From Candidatus Kuenenia stuttgartensis (GTDB lineage Bacteria > Planctomycetota > Planctomycetia > Pirellulales > UBA1268), in assembly GCA_945873085.1 (NCBI GenBank), contig CAMCCR010000006.1:1-43550 (forward strand): 43,550 nt of DNA. Reading direction: 5' to 3'. This document shows positions 16,073 through 23,967 of the stretch, piece by piece. Under the pieces are notes generated by a model. It saw only the letters and a list, made by a program, of their open reading frames with translations, made no database searches and was not told the origin of the DNA. Made by a program: the position numbers and the translations under genes. Numbering within the stretch: the first letter of the stretch is position 1; the number at the start of each line of letters is the position of its first letter.

Positions 16073-17214
16073 CCCCTGCTTGGCTCGCGCTGCCGGCGCT
16101 GGCCCTCGCCGCGCTCCCGGCCGGGCTGACGCTCGCCAACCTCCGCTTCTTCACCCGCGCGCCGCGGTTAGCCCCCGGGACTCCGCCGCCGCGGGTCTCG
16201 GTGCTCGTCCCGGCCCGCGACGAGGCGAAGGTCATCGGCCGGCTCGCCGCCGCCGTGCTCGCCAACCGCGACGTCGACCTCGAGTTGGTCGTCCTCGACG
16301 ACGACAGCCGGGACGACACCGCGCGGATCATCACCGACCTCGCCGCCGAAGATCCGCGGGTGCGACTCGTCCGTGGTCAGCCGCTTCCGCCCGGATGGTG
16401 CGGCAAACAACACGCCTGCTTTCAACTCGCTCAGGCGGCCCGTCACGACATCCTTCTGTTCCTCGATGCCGACGTCACCCTCGAGCCCGACGCCGTGGCA
16501 CGCACCGTGGCTTTTCTCGACACGCGGGGCGTCGATCTGGCCAGTGGCTTCCCTCATCAGGAGACCGGCTGCCTCCTCGACTGGCTCCTCCTCCCGCTGA
16601 TCCACTTCGTGCTCCTCGGTTACCTCCCGCTGGCGATCGCCCGCTCCGACAACCGCCCCGGGCTCGCGGCCGGCTGCGGCCAACTGTTCGTCACCCGCCG
16701 GGAGGCCTATCTGCGCAGCGGGGGCCATGCCGCCATCAAGGCCTCCCTCCACGACGGGATCAAGCTTCCCCGCGCCTACCGGGCGGCAGGCCTCTCGACC
16801 GATCTGTTCGATGCCGGCGACATTGCCCGCTGCCGGATGTACGGCACGAATCGGGAGGTCGTCCGCGGCCTCGGCAAGAACGCCACCGAGGGGATCGCGG
16901 CGCCGGGGAGCATCCTCCCCTTCACCCTTCTCCTCGCCGGAGGGCAGATCCTCCCGGTGATTCTCCTCATCCGCGGCCTTGCCGACGGTTGGGATGGATG
17001 GCCAGCCTGGGGGGTGGCTGCGACGCTCGCCGCCGTCTTCGCCGCCTGGCTCCCGCGAGGGCTCGCCGTCAATCGCTTCGGCCACAGCCTCTCGAGCGCT
17101 CTGGCCCATCCGCTCGGCGTTGCGGTGTTCCTCGTCATCCAGTGGAGCGCCCTGATCCGCCGGACACTCGGATTGCAGACGAGTTGGCGGGGAAGGACGC
17201 TCTCGCCCCAGTAG
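16069..17214 (+). CDS. CrtQ-like membrane glycosyltransferase (GT2)
   Basis: This 381-residue family 2 glycosyltransferase has an N-terminal membrane anchor (about 5-25), the nucleotide-binding acidic cluster VVLDDDSRDDT (75-84) and FLDADV (131-136, the DXD metal site), then three or four hydrophobic segments in the last 110 residues. The block PLPPGWCGKQHACFQLA (105-121) is characteristic of the CrtQ and HpnB-like group, which glycosylate carotenoid or hopanoid end groups. Its ATG overlaps the acyltransferase stop. Position last in the carotenoid operon supports transfer of a sugar to a C30 carotenoic acid or alcohol. It converges on purK with only 15 bp between them and no clear terminator. 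Confidence 0.87.
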   Translation: MTPAWLALPALALAALPAGLTLANLRFFTRAPRLAPGTPPPRVSVLVPARDEAKVIGRLAAAVLANRDVDLELVVLDDDSRDDTARIITDLAAEDPRVRLVRGQPLPPGWCGKQHACFQLAQAARHDILLFLDADVTLEPDAVARTVAFLDTRGVDLASGFPHQETGCLLDWLLLPLIHFVLLGYLPLAIARSDNRPGLAAGCGQLFVTRREAYLRSGGHAAIKASLHDGIKLPRAYRAAGLSTDLFDAGDIARCRMYGTNREVVRGLGKNATEGIAAPGSILPFTLLLAGGQILPVILLIRGLADGWDGWPAWGVAATLAAVFAAWLPRGLAVNRFGHSLSSALAHPLGVAVFLVIQWSALIRRTLGLQTSWRGRTLSPQ

Positions 17215-17229
17215 CGCCGTGCCCGCCGT

Positions 17230-18420
17230 TCACCCCACTGCGCCCCGCGCCAGGGCCCGACGCGCCGCGCGGGCCGCCGCTTCGGCCTCGGACGCACTGC
17301 CGGCGAGGGCCGTCAGGTGCCCCATCTTCCGGCCCGGCCGGGGGGCGGACTTGCCGTAGAGGTGGAGGCTCACCCCCTCCACCGCCAGAGCTGCGTTCCA
17401 GTCCGGCTCCCCCAGTTCCCAACAATCGCCGAGGAGATTCACCATCGCCGCCGGGGCCCGGAGCCTGGTCGAGCCGAGCGGCAGTCCGCACACGGCCCGC
17501 ACCTGCTGCTCGAACTGGCTCGTCGTGGAAGCTTCGATCGTGAGATGGCCGGAGTTATGCGGTCGCGGAGCGATCTCGTTGACCAGCAGCCCCCCATCGG
17601 CCGTGACGAAGAACTCGACACAGGCGACGCCGACGACATCGAGCGCCTCGAGGACCTGCTCCGCCATCCGCCGCGCGCCGTCGACGGTGGCGGCGGGAAG
17701 GCCCGAAGGGACGAGCGAACAGTCGAGGATGTGATGACGATGGTGATTGAGGGAGGGCTCCCAGGTGAACGTCTCGCCATGGAGGCCCCGGGCGGCGACG
17801 ACCGAAATCTCGCACGCAAACGGCACAAAACCCTCGAGCACCAGCTCCTCAGGCCCGAGTGCCCCCCAGGCGGCATCAACCTCCGCCAGGCTGTCGATCC
17901 GTCGCTGCCCCTTCCCGTCGTAGCCAGAGGCACAGGTCTTGAGCACGGCGGGAAGCCCCGTCCGCGCTGCAGCGGCAACGAGATCGTCCCGCGAGCGTAC
18001 GAAGGCGTGGGGCGCGCAGGGCAGGCCGTGGGCGACCAGAAACGCCTTCTCACGGCCCCGATCCTGCGTCGTGAAGAGCACGTTCGGGCCCGGCCGGACA
18101 GGCACCACTCCATCGAGGGCCCGGGCCGCGGCAACCGGCACGTTCTCGAACTCGTACGTCACCGCGGCGAACCGCCGCCCCAGCTCCACCAACCGGGCTG
18201 GGTCGTCGAGGAGTCCGACGTGGACGCGGTCGCAGTGCCGGGCAGCAGGGCAGTCGGCATGGTCGACGACCGCCTCGACGCGGTAGCCCATCCGCCGGGC
18301 AGCGGAGGCGAACATGGCGCCGAGTTGGCCGCCACCGAGCACGCCGAGCGTGGCCCCAGGGAGGACCGGGGAGCGATCGCAGGGAGCATGGAAAGGACTG
18401 GGATGGCTCACGCTGTTCAC
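17230..18420 (-). CDS. purK: 5-(carboxyamino)imidazole ribonucleotide synthase
   Basis: The 396-residue ATP-grasp enzyme uses ATP and bicarbonate to make N5-CAIR from AIR in purine synthesis. Seen: [22 protein letters not shown] near the N terminus, [10 protein letters not shown] (ATP-binding loop), [14 protein letters not shown] and [25 protein letters not shown], the PurK signature with metal ligands. The C terminus [18 protein letters not shown] is also typical. Start is GTG at 18420, overlapping the purE stop by 4 bp (GTGA); a second GTG lies 9 bp on. About 20 polar residues precede the fold. Confidence 0.96.
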   Translation of the reverse strand: MNSVSHPSPFHAPCDRSPVLPGATLGVLGGGQLGAMFASAARRMGYRVEAVVDHADCPAARHCDRVHVGLLDDPARLVELGRRFAAVTYEFENVPVAAARALDGVVPVRPGPNVLFTTQDRGREKAFLVAHGLPCAPHAFVRSRDDLVAAAARTGLPAVLKTCASGYDGKGQRRIDSLAEVDAAWGALGPEELVLEGFVPFACEISVVAARGLHGETFTWEPSLNHHRHHILDCSLVPSGLPAATVDGARRMAEQVLEALDVVGVACVEFFVTADGGLLVNEIAPRPHNSGHLTIEASTTSQFEQQVRAVCGLPLGSTRLRAPAAMVNLLGDCWELGEPDWNAALAVEGVSLHLYGKSAPRPGRKMGHLTALAGSASEAEAAARAARRALARGAVG

Positions 18421-19106
18421 GCTTGGCTGGGGCTGGCGAGATCGTCGGCGAGCACCCGCTGCGTCTGCGCGGCTCGGTAAACCCGGAGCGCTTCGGCGAG
18501 GCGGTCGTCGTGGAGGGCGAGCACCGCCACCGCCAAAAGCGCCGCATTCGTAGCCCCGGCCGGCCCGATCGCGAGCGTACCGACCGGGATCCCGGCCGGC
18601 ATCTGCACGATCGAGAGGAGCGAATCGACCCCCCGGAGCACCGCCGATTCGACCGGCACTCCAAACACCGGCAACGCCGTCTGGGCCGCCATCATGCCGG
18701 GAAGATGGGCCGCCCCACCGGCCCCGGCGATGATCAAACGGAGCCCCCGGCCGGCCGCGCTGGCGGCGTAGTCGGCAAGCTTGCCGGGGGTGCGGTGAGC
18801 CGAGACGATCTCACACTCGTGCGCGACACCGAACTGCGTCAGCACCTGGGAGGCCCGCTCGAGCGTCGCCCAGTCGGAGCGGCTCCCCATCACGATCCCG
18901 ACCAGTGGCGCAGCAGCGCTCTCGGCGGGGGGAGGAGCCGGCGTGGGACGAGGAATGGTCAAGGGAAGGGCCTCCACGAACGGGGCAGGAGAAGGGGGGG
19001 CACGTCTCCGCAGGGTGCCATCTTCCGTTGCCGCCGCAGGCCTTGCAACGGAGCCCTCGCGCCGGGCCGGCTGGGGCCGGGCGCGCTGCCCTCGCTCGAC
19101 CGGCAT
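18417..19106 (-). CDS. purE: N5-CAIR mutase, with an N-terminal extension
   Basis: PurE converts N5-CAIR to CAIR, the step after PurK. The class I signature is present: MGSRSDW (73-79), SAHRTP (102-107) with the catalytic His104, and [12 protein letters not shown] (127-138). The core occupies about residues 67-229. The first 66 residues from the ATG at 19106 are Arg, Pro and Ala rich and have no match to the enzyme, so the true start may be later (GTG at 18977 is one option) or the extension may be real; no strong ribosome site decides it. purE overlaps purK by 4 bp and is divergent from sua5. Confidence 0.93.
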   Translation of the reverse strand: MPVERGQRARPQPARREGSVARPAAATEDGTLRRRAPPSPAPFVEALPLTIPRPTPAPPPAESAAAPLVGIVMGSRSDWATLERASQVLTQFGVAHECEIVSAHRTPGKLADYAASAAGRGLRLIIAGAGGAAHLPGMMAAQTALPVFGVPVESAVLRGVDSLLSIVQMPAGIPVGTLAIGPAGATNAALLAVAVLALHDDRLAEALRVYRAAQTQRVLADDLASPSQA

Positions 19107-19218
19107 GGCCGACGATTGACACCGTCTCCCTGACGGCTCGACAACAAGGCATGAATCTTCGACAGCAGGAATTGTCACCCTTCCCCACGGCGAATCCCCC
19201 AGACCGCGGAGCAATCCC

Positions 19219-20313
19219 ATGCCGATGGACCATGCCCTACCCGACACCCTCCCCGTCCGCTGGCCAGCCGGAGCCGCCGCGCCGCCGGCCGAGACCGACG
19301 CCGCACTCGACCGCGCCGTCACCGTGCTCCGCGCGGGGGGACTGGTGGCGATTCCCACCGAGACGGTCTACGGGCTGGCGGGCCTGGCGCTTTCGGAAAG
19401 CAGCGTCGAACGGATCTTCATCGCCAAGGGCCGGTCATCGACCAATCCGCTCATTGTCCATGTCGATGGCGTCGAGATGGCGCGGGCCCTGGCCTCGGAA
19501 TGGCCCGTGGCCGCCGAGAGGATCGCCCGGGCGTGCTGGCCGGGCCCAGTGACCGTCGTCGTCCCGAAGGCGCCCCACGTTCCCGACATCGTCACCGCCG
19601 GCGGGCCGACGGTGGCGATCCGTTGCCCCGACCAGCCAGTCGCCCGCGAGCTCATCGCCCGACTCGGCGAGCCGCTGGCGGCGCCGAGCGCCAACCGCTC
19701 GCTCCGTCTCTCTCCGACAACGGCCGCCCACGTCCTCGAGAGCCTCGGGGCGAAGGTCGACCTGATCCTCGACGCCGGTTCCTGCGGGTGCGGCATCGAA
19801 TCGACCGTCGTCGACTGCACCGTGTCACCGCCGGCGATCCTCCGTCCCGGGCCGCTCTCCGCCACGGCACTCGCCGCGGCACTGGGGGAAACGCTCGCCG
19901 CCCCCGCCACCGGCCCCTCGGGCCCCGCCCGCTCCCCCGGGCAAGCCGCGCGGCACTACGCACCGCGGACGCCGCTCGAGATCTCCCCCTGCGCCGCCGA
20001 ACGCGTCAGCGCCCTCCTCCGCGCGGGGAAGCGGGTCGGATGGCTGACGACCCAGACCGCCGACGCGCTGACACGACGAATCGCCACGAGCGCCGAGGTG
20101 GTCGTCGTGCCGATGCCAGACGATCCCGTCACCCACGCCGCCATGCTCTACGCCGTCCTCCATGCCATCGACAAGCGATCCCTCGATTGGATCATCGTCG
20201 ATGAACCGCCGGCCGGGGATGACTGGCAGGCGATCCACGATCGTCTCACGCGGGCCGCCAGCCCTGACGAAGCCCCGACCGACGACGATGCCTCACCGTC
20301 CTCCTCGGACTGA
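19219..20313 (+). CDS. sua5: Threonylcarbamoyl-AMP synthase (Sua5 type)
   Basis: The 364-residue enzyme makes threonylcarbamoyl-AMP from Thr, bicarbonate and ATP for t6A37 modification of ANN-decoding tRNAs. The YrdC domain (about 30-215) shows IPTETVYGL (45-53), KGRSSTNPL (70-78) and PSANRS. A C-terminal Sua5 domain follows, opened by the linker [17 protein letters not shown], so this is the long Sua5 form, not short TsaC. The acidic, Ser-rich tail ([15 protein letters not shown]) looks disordered. It is divergent from purE and converges with the epimerase gene after 21 bp. Confidence 0.95.
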   Translation: MPMDHALPDTLPVRWPAGAAAPPAETDAALDRAVTVLRAGGLVAIPTETVYGLAGLALSESSVERIFIAKGRSSTNPLIVHVDGVEMARALASEWPVAAERIARACWPGPVTVVVPKAPHVPDIVTAGGPTVAIRCPDQPVARELIARLGEPLAAPSANRSLRLSPTTAAHVLESLGAKVDLILDAGSCGCGIESTVVDCTVSPPAILRPGPLSATALAAALGETLAAPATGPSGPARSPGQAARHYAPRTPLEISPCAAERVSALLRAGKRVGWLTTQTADALTRRIATSAEVVVVPMPDDPVTHAAMLYAVLHAIDKRSLDWIIVDEPPAGDDWQAIHDRLTRAASPDEAPTDDDASPSSSD

Positions 20314-20334
20314 AGCTGGATCCTGCTTGGCCAC

Positions 20335-21246
20335 TCACGCCGCCGGAGCAAGGATTTCCTTGAGCGCCACGGCGATCTCCGGGTACTGAAACGTGAATCC
20401 GCTCTCCAGGGCGACTTTGGGAATCACCCGCTGCGAATCGAAGAGCACCTGCGCAAACTCCCCAAAGGCGAGCCGGAGCCCGAAGTAGGGGGCCGGCAGG
20501 AAGGCGGGACGATGGAGTTGTCGACCGAGGGCCCGCGTGAACTCGCTGTTCCTCACCGGATTGGGAGCCACGGCGTTCATCGGGCCGTTGATCGCTGCGG
20601 CAGTGGCGGCGTGGTGATAGAGCCTCGCCAGATCGGTGACGTGCACCCACGGCATCCACTGCTTTCCACTTCCGAGCGGTCCCCCGGCACCCAACTTGAA
20701 CGGGAGGAGCATCTTCCCAAGGGCCCCGCCGCCTGCGCCCAGGACGATCCCCGTCCGGGCGGTCACGACCCGGACACCGAAGGTCTGGGCGGCCAAAGCC
20801 TCCTCCTCCCAGGCAGCGCAGACTTCCGCCAGAAAGTCGCGGCCCGCGGGAGCGGATTCGGTGAGCTCGTCATCCCCCCGATTGCCGTAATAGCCGACCG
20901 CGGAGGCCGACACGAGCACGGCGGGACGGGCCGATGCCTGACGAATCGCCTGCACGAGATGCCGCGTGCCGAGGACGCGGCTGTCCCTGATCCGTTGCTT
21001 TTGAGCCACCGTCCAGCGCCCCTCGGCGACCGATTCGCCGGCCAGATGAAAGACCGTGTCGACCCCCTCCAGGGCGTTTGCGGGAGGCGGTCCCTTGAGC
21101 GGATCCCAGGCGACGATCTTGCCGGCGAGATGGCCGATGGCAGCCTGGGCACGCTGCGGATTCCGCGTCAGCACCACCGGGCGGTCGAGCATCCGCAACA
21201 GCCGCGGCCCCACGAACCCGGTCGCACCCGTGACCAATGCCTGCAT
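20335..21246 (-). CDS. SDR39U1/TIGR01777-type NAD(P)-dependent epimerase
   Basis: The 303-residue protein has the extended-SDR Rossmann motif GATGFVG (7-13), the family block SASAVGYYGNRGDDELTE with the active-site Tyr, and a C-terminal DUF1731-like segment (VALESGFTFQYPEIAVALKEIL). These mark the TIGR01777 family, whose substrate is generally unknown. Start ATG at 21246 has GGAG 6 bases upstream; an ATG 12 bp earlier would add four residues. It is divergent from the MFS gene. Confidence 0.93.
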   Translation of the reverse strand: MQALVTGATGFVGPRLLRMLDRPVVLTRNPQRAQAAIGHLAGKIVAWDPLKGPPPANALEGVDTVFHLAGESVAEGRWTVAQKQRIRDSRVLGTRHLVQAIRQASARPAVLVSASAVGYYGNRGDDELTESAPAGRDFLAEVCAAWEEEALAAQTFGVRVVTARTGIVLGAGGGALGKMLLPFKLGAGGPLGSGKQWMPWVHVTDLARLYHHAATAAAINGPMNAVAPNPVRNSEFTRALGRQLHRPAFLPAPYFGLRLAFGEFAQVLFDSQRVIPKVALESGFTFQYPEIAVALKEILAPAA

Positions 21247-21326
21247 TGCTTTCTCCATGTCGCGATCAAAGTCGCGGTCGCGGGCCCGGCACCCTCGTCG
21301 TGGAGCGGAAGCTCCGGAAAAAACGA

Positions 21327-21357
21327 CTGACGTCTCAGCGGCCCGCGGGAGTATAAA
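21327..21357 (+). promoter_or_regulatory. Candidate promoter for the MFS transporter
   Basis: CTGACG (21327-21332) and TATAAA (21352-21357) with a 19-bp spacer. The -10 is good, the -35 fair and the spacing long. It is the only A/T-rich element in the 200-bp divergent gap. Confidence 0.35.
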
Positions 21358-21442
21358 CGAGGCCCCTCCATCTGGCCTGCCCACCCCGCGCTTCGGACTG
21401 CTCCCTTTGCCCTCCCGCTCGCCGAGGCCCCGCGCCAAGGTC

Positions 21443-22756
21443 GTGGAGTTTCTCGCCCGAGGCCTCCCGCCCCGGACGGGGCTCCGCCGCGATCTTTGGA
21501 TCTCCACCGCCGACGCCTCCGCCTACAGCGTGATGGTCGGCTGCGGGGAGCACTACATCCCGGCCTTCGCTCTGGCCCTCGGATTCGGCCCGGTGGCGAC
21601 CGGGCTGACGGCCTCGGCTCCGCTGTTCGTCGGGGCCGTGCTGCAATTGGTGACGCCGCTGGCCGTGCGCCGGCTGGGGACGAATCGGGGTTGGGTGGTG
21701 GCGACGACGGCGGTGCAGGCGATCAGCTTCCTTCCCCTCATCTGGTGGGCGCTGCGCGGCCGTGCCGAGCCGTGGGAACTGCTCATCGCCGTCAGCATTT
21801 ACTGGTCGGCCGGCATGGCGGGAGCACCGGCGTGGAACGCCTGGATGGGAACACTCATCCCGGAGCGGATGCGGACCCCCTACTTTGCCCACCGCAGCCG
21901 CCTTGGACAGTTCGCGGTCCTCGCCGGCTTTGTGGCCGGGGGGTTGCTCCTGGAGTGGGGAAAACGCCGCGGCGTTCTCCTCCCCACGTTTGCGGTTCTG
22001 TTCTCGCTGGCCTCGGGCTGCCGGCTCGTGTCGACGCTCTGCCTGGCCGCCTGCCGCGAACTCAAGCCCCCGTCAAAGGAGGTGCAAACCGAAACGCATC
22101 GAGGCACCGGGGGAGAGGAATCGGCGCGAGCCGGATTGGCCGATGGATGGCGGCGGGTGCGGGCGCTCGCCGCGGGACCAGCGGGCACGCTCGTCACCTA
22201 CCTCTGGGCGATCACGTTCGCCTGCCAGTTCTCCGGAGCGTACTTCTCCCCCTACATGCTCAAAGACAGGCAGTTCTCCTACCTCTCCTACATGCTCGTC
22301 GTGGCGGTGAGCTTTCTCGCCCGAGCGCTGGTGCTGCCGAGTCTGGGGCGTCTCGGGAGTCGGATCGGCTCCCTCGGCTTGCTCTGGCTGGGGGGACTGG
22401 CAATCGCGCCGCTGACGCTCTTCTGGCTCGTGTCGGCCGACATCCCCTACCTGGTTGGCGTCCAGGTCGTCGCCGGCGCGTCCTGGGCAGCGTACGAGCT
22501 CGCCGTCGTGCTCCTGTTTTTCGAAACCGCCTCACACCGGGAACGAACCGGCGTGGTCACGGCCTACAACCTCGGGCATGCGGTGGCCTGGGTCAGCGGC
22601 GCCGCCTGCGGTGGCCTGCTCCTTCGCGCGCTCGGCGAGGATCGCAACGCCTACTACGCGGTGTTCGTGGTCTCGGCGATCCTCCGCGTGGCGGCCATCC
22701 CGCTCCTCCGCCGGGTCCACCTCCCGCAGCAGCCCTCGGCGAACGCCACTCGATGA
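21443..22756 (+). CDS. MFS transporter
   Basis: This is a membrane protein of about 437 residues with roughly eleven to twelve hydrophobic segments, among them FGPVATGLTASAPLFVGAVLQLV and LGLLWLGGLAIAPLTLFWLV. The loop after the second pair (RRLGTNRGWVVATTAVQAI) and the long polar central loop near the middle (CRELKPPSKEVQTETHRGTGG) fit the two-halved MFS fold. No substrate can be named. The start is uncertain: GTG at 21443 with a weak AAGG just upstream is the best I see; no ATG occurs before the first membrane segment. Confidence 0.8.
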   Translation: MEFLARGLPPRTGLRRDLWISTADASAYSVMVGCGEHYIPAFALALGFGPVATGLTASAPLFVGAVLQLVTPLAVRRLGTNRGWVVATTAVQAISFLPLIWWALRGRAEPWELLIAVSIYWSAGMAGAPAWNAWMGTLIPERMRTPYFAHRSRLGQFAVLAGFVAGGLLLEWGKRRGVLLPTFAVLFSLASGCRLVSTLCLAACRELKPPSKEVQTETHRGTGGEESARAGLADGWRRVRALAAGPAGTLVTYLWAITFACQFSGAYFSPYMLKDRQFSYLSYMLVVAVSFLARALVLPSLGRLGSRIGSLGLLWLGGLAIAPLTLFWLVSADIPYLVGVQVVAGASWAAYELAVVLLFFETASHRERTGVVTAYNLGHAVAWVSGAACGGLLLRALGEDRNAYYAVFVVSAILRVAAIPLLRRVHLPQQPSANATR

Positions 22757-22774
22757 CTCGAATGACTCAATTGA

Positions 22775-23539
22775 TCAGCCCGCCGGGAAGCGGGGCTCGT
22801 TGCCAAGGCTGTCGAGGAACGTCCGAGCGCGGCCGTAGTCGCCGGCCGGGTAGCGGCTGACATTCGTCTTCAGGGCATCGATGAACTTCGAGACCGTCCC
22901 GCGGATCCTCTCGAACTCCTCGAACTGGAGGCTGCCGCCACTCGAGGCGCGATCGGCAAACAGCTTGTTGAGATCGGTGCGGTAGGCGTCGTAGTCCTTG
23001 TCGGTGAGCAGGAGCGGATACTCGATGTGGCCAGTGACCGGATCGAGCTGCGCCGACGTCAGCCGCGGCGGGGCCGCCGCCTTGGCAAACCGGATCGCCT
23101 GGTCGTGCGTCACCGCCGGGCCGTTCTCAGCCTGACGGGATTCCTTGTTCGTGCGCCGCATGTCGAAGTAGGTGTTCGTCCACTTCTGGCGGTTGTCGAT
23201 TTCCTTTGTCTTGGCATCTTCCCAGTTCTTCGCCGCCTCGGAGTTTTGGAGGTTCGCATACCCCTCCGAGCGGATTACATCGGAGAGCCCGTAGGCCGCG
23301 GCCTGACCGGCCGTCGAGGCGTAGCCGCCTCCCATGCCTCCCATGCCTCCCATGCCCCAGCCGCCCCACTGGGCCGAAGCCGACCCAGGCACGCCGGCCA
23401 CCATCAGGGCGAGTGCGGCGGCAAGACCGGCCCGGGCGAGGCACCGTGCTGCCGAGCGGCCCCGGGAAAGCTGGGCCACGGAAGCCAGAGCCGGGAAACG
23501 ACGAAATGACGCGGCGATGGTGGGGGCACAGCGACGCAT
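22775..23539 (-). CDS. Secreted protein of unknown function with Gly/Met/Trp-rich N terminus
   Basis: The 254-residue product starts at an ATG with AGAGG and AGG upstream. The signal peptide runs to ASAQ near residue 56 (hydrophobic LAAALALMVAGVPGSA, preceded by a long basic N region). The mature protein opens with QWGGWGMGGMGGMGGGYAS, then a charged helical part (SEAAKNWEDAKTKEIDNRQKWTNTYFDMRRTNKESR) and a C-terminal domain containing YPLLLTDKDYDAYRTDLNKLF. No family recognised. It points away from the HEAT-repeat gene. Confidence 0.8.
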   Translation of the reverse strand: MRRCAPTIAASFRRFPALASVAQLSRGRSAARCLARAGLAAALALMVAGVPGSASAQWGGWGMGGMGGMGGGYASTAGQAAAYGLSDVIRSEGYANLQNSEAAKNWEDAKTKEIDNRQKWTNTYFDMRRTNKESRQAENGPAVTHDQAIRFAKAAAPPRLTSAQLDPVTGHIEYPLLLTDKDYDAYRTDLNKLFADRASSGGSLQFEEFERIRGTVSKFIDALKTNVSRYPAGDYGRARTFLDSLGNEPRFPAG

Positions 23540-23967
23540 AACCTGCCTCTTGGTGGCCCCAGGGGGCCGGATGAGATGGTGAGGGGAGGAACCAGCCGGA
23601 ACCGACCAGTCCTCCGCGATGGAACAATCTCCGCCACCGGAAAACTCCGATGGGAGAAACAGTGCAAAGGAGTATACAATCCGTTCGCTGGAGGGGCGAC
23701 ACCGCTTTCGCGCCTGGCAGGCTGGAAAACTGCATCCGAATGTGTCCGCCGGGACACTCGACGGCAGCCTTCTGGCCGGCAGACGCGACCGACGGTGCCG
23801 GACGGCGCGGTCGTAACGGTCGTGCCGCCTTCAGTCGGGAATCCGTGTCGGAGGTTTCGTCCACCGCCGTCGGTTCCACGGGCCGGCCATGCTAAGCCTT
23901 TCGAGAGCGGAATTGCGTCGCGCGTCGCCGCGGGCTTTTCCCGGAGCACATCCTGGAGTGAATCGAG
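23540..23967. other. Divergent intergenic region without a gene
   Basis: The 428 bp between the two secreted-protein genes hold no credible coding frame. The only A/T-rich element is AGTATACAAT at 23671-23680, which contains -10-like hexamers on both strands and the palindrome GTATAC, but no matching -35 is seen at proper spacing. Confidence 0.5.

Noticed and set aside
21302-21315. GGAGC-GGAA-GCTCC stem-loop between the epimerase and MFS genes
   Set aside because: Only 5 bp and expected by chance in GC-rich DNA; not at a transcript end.
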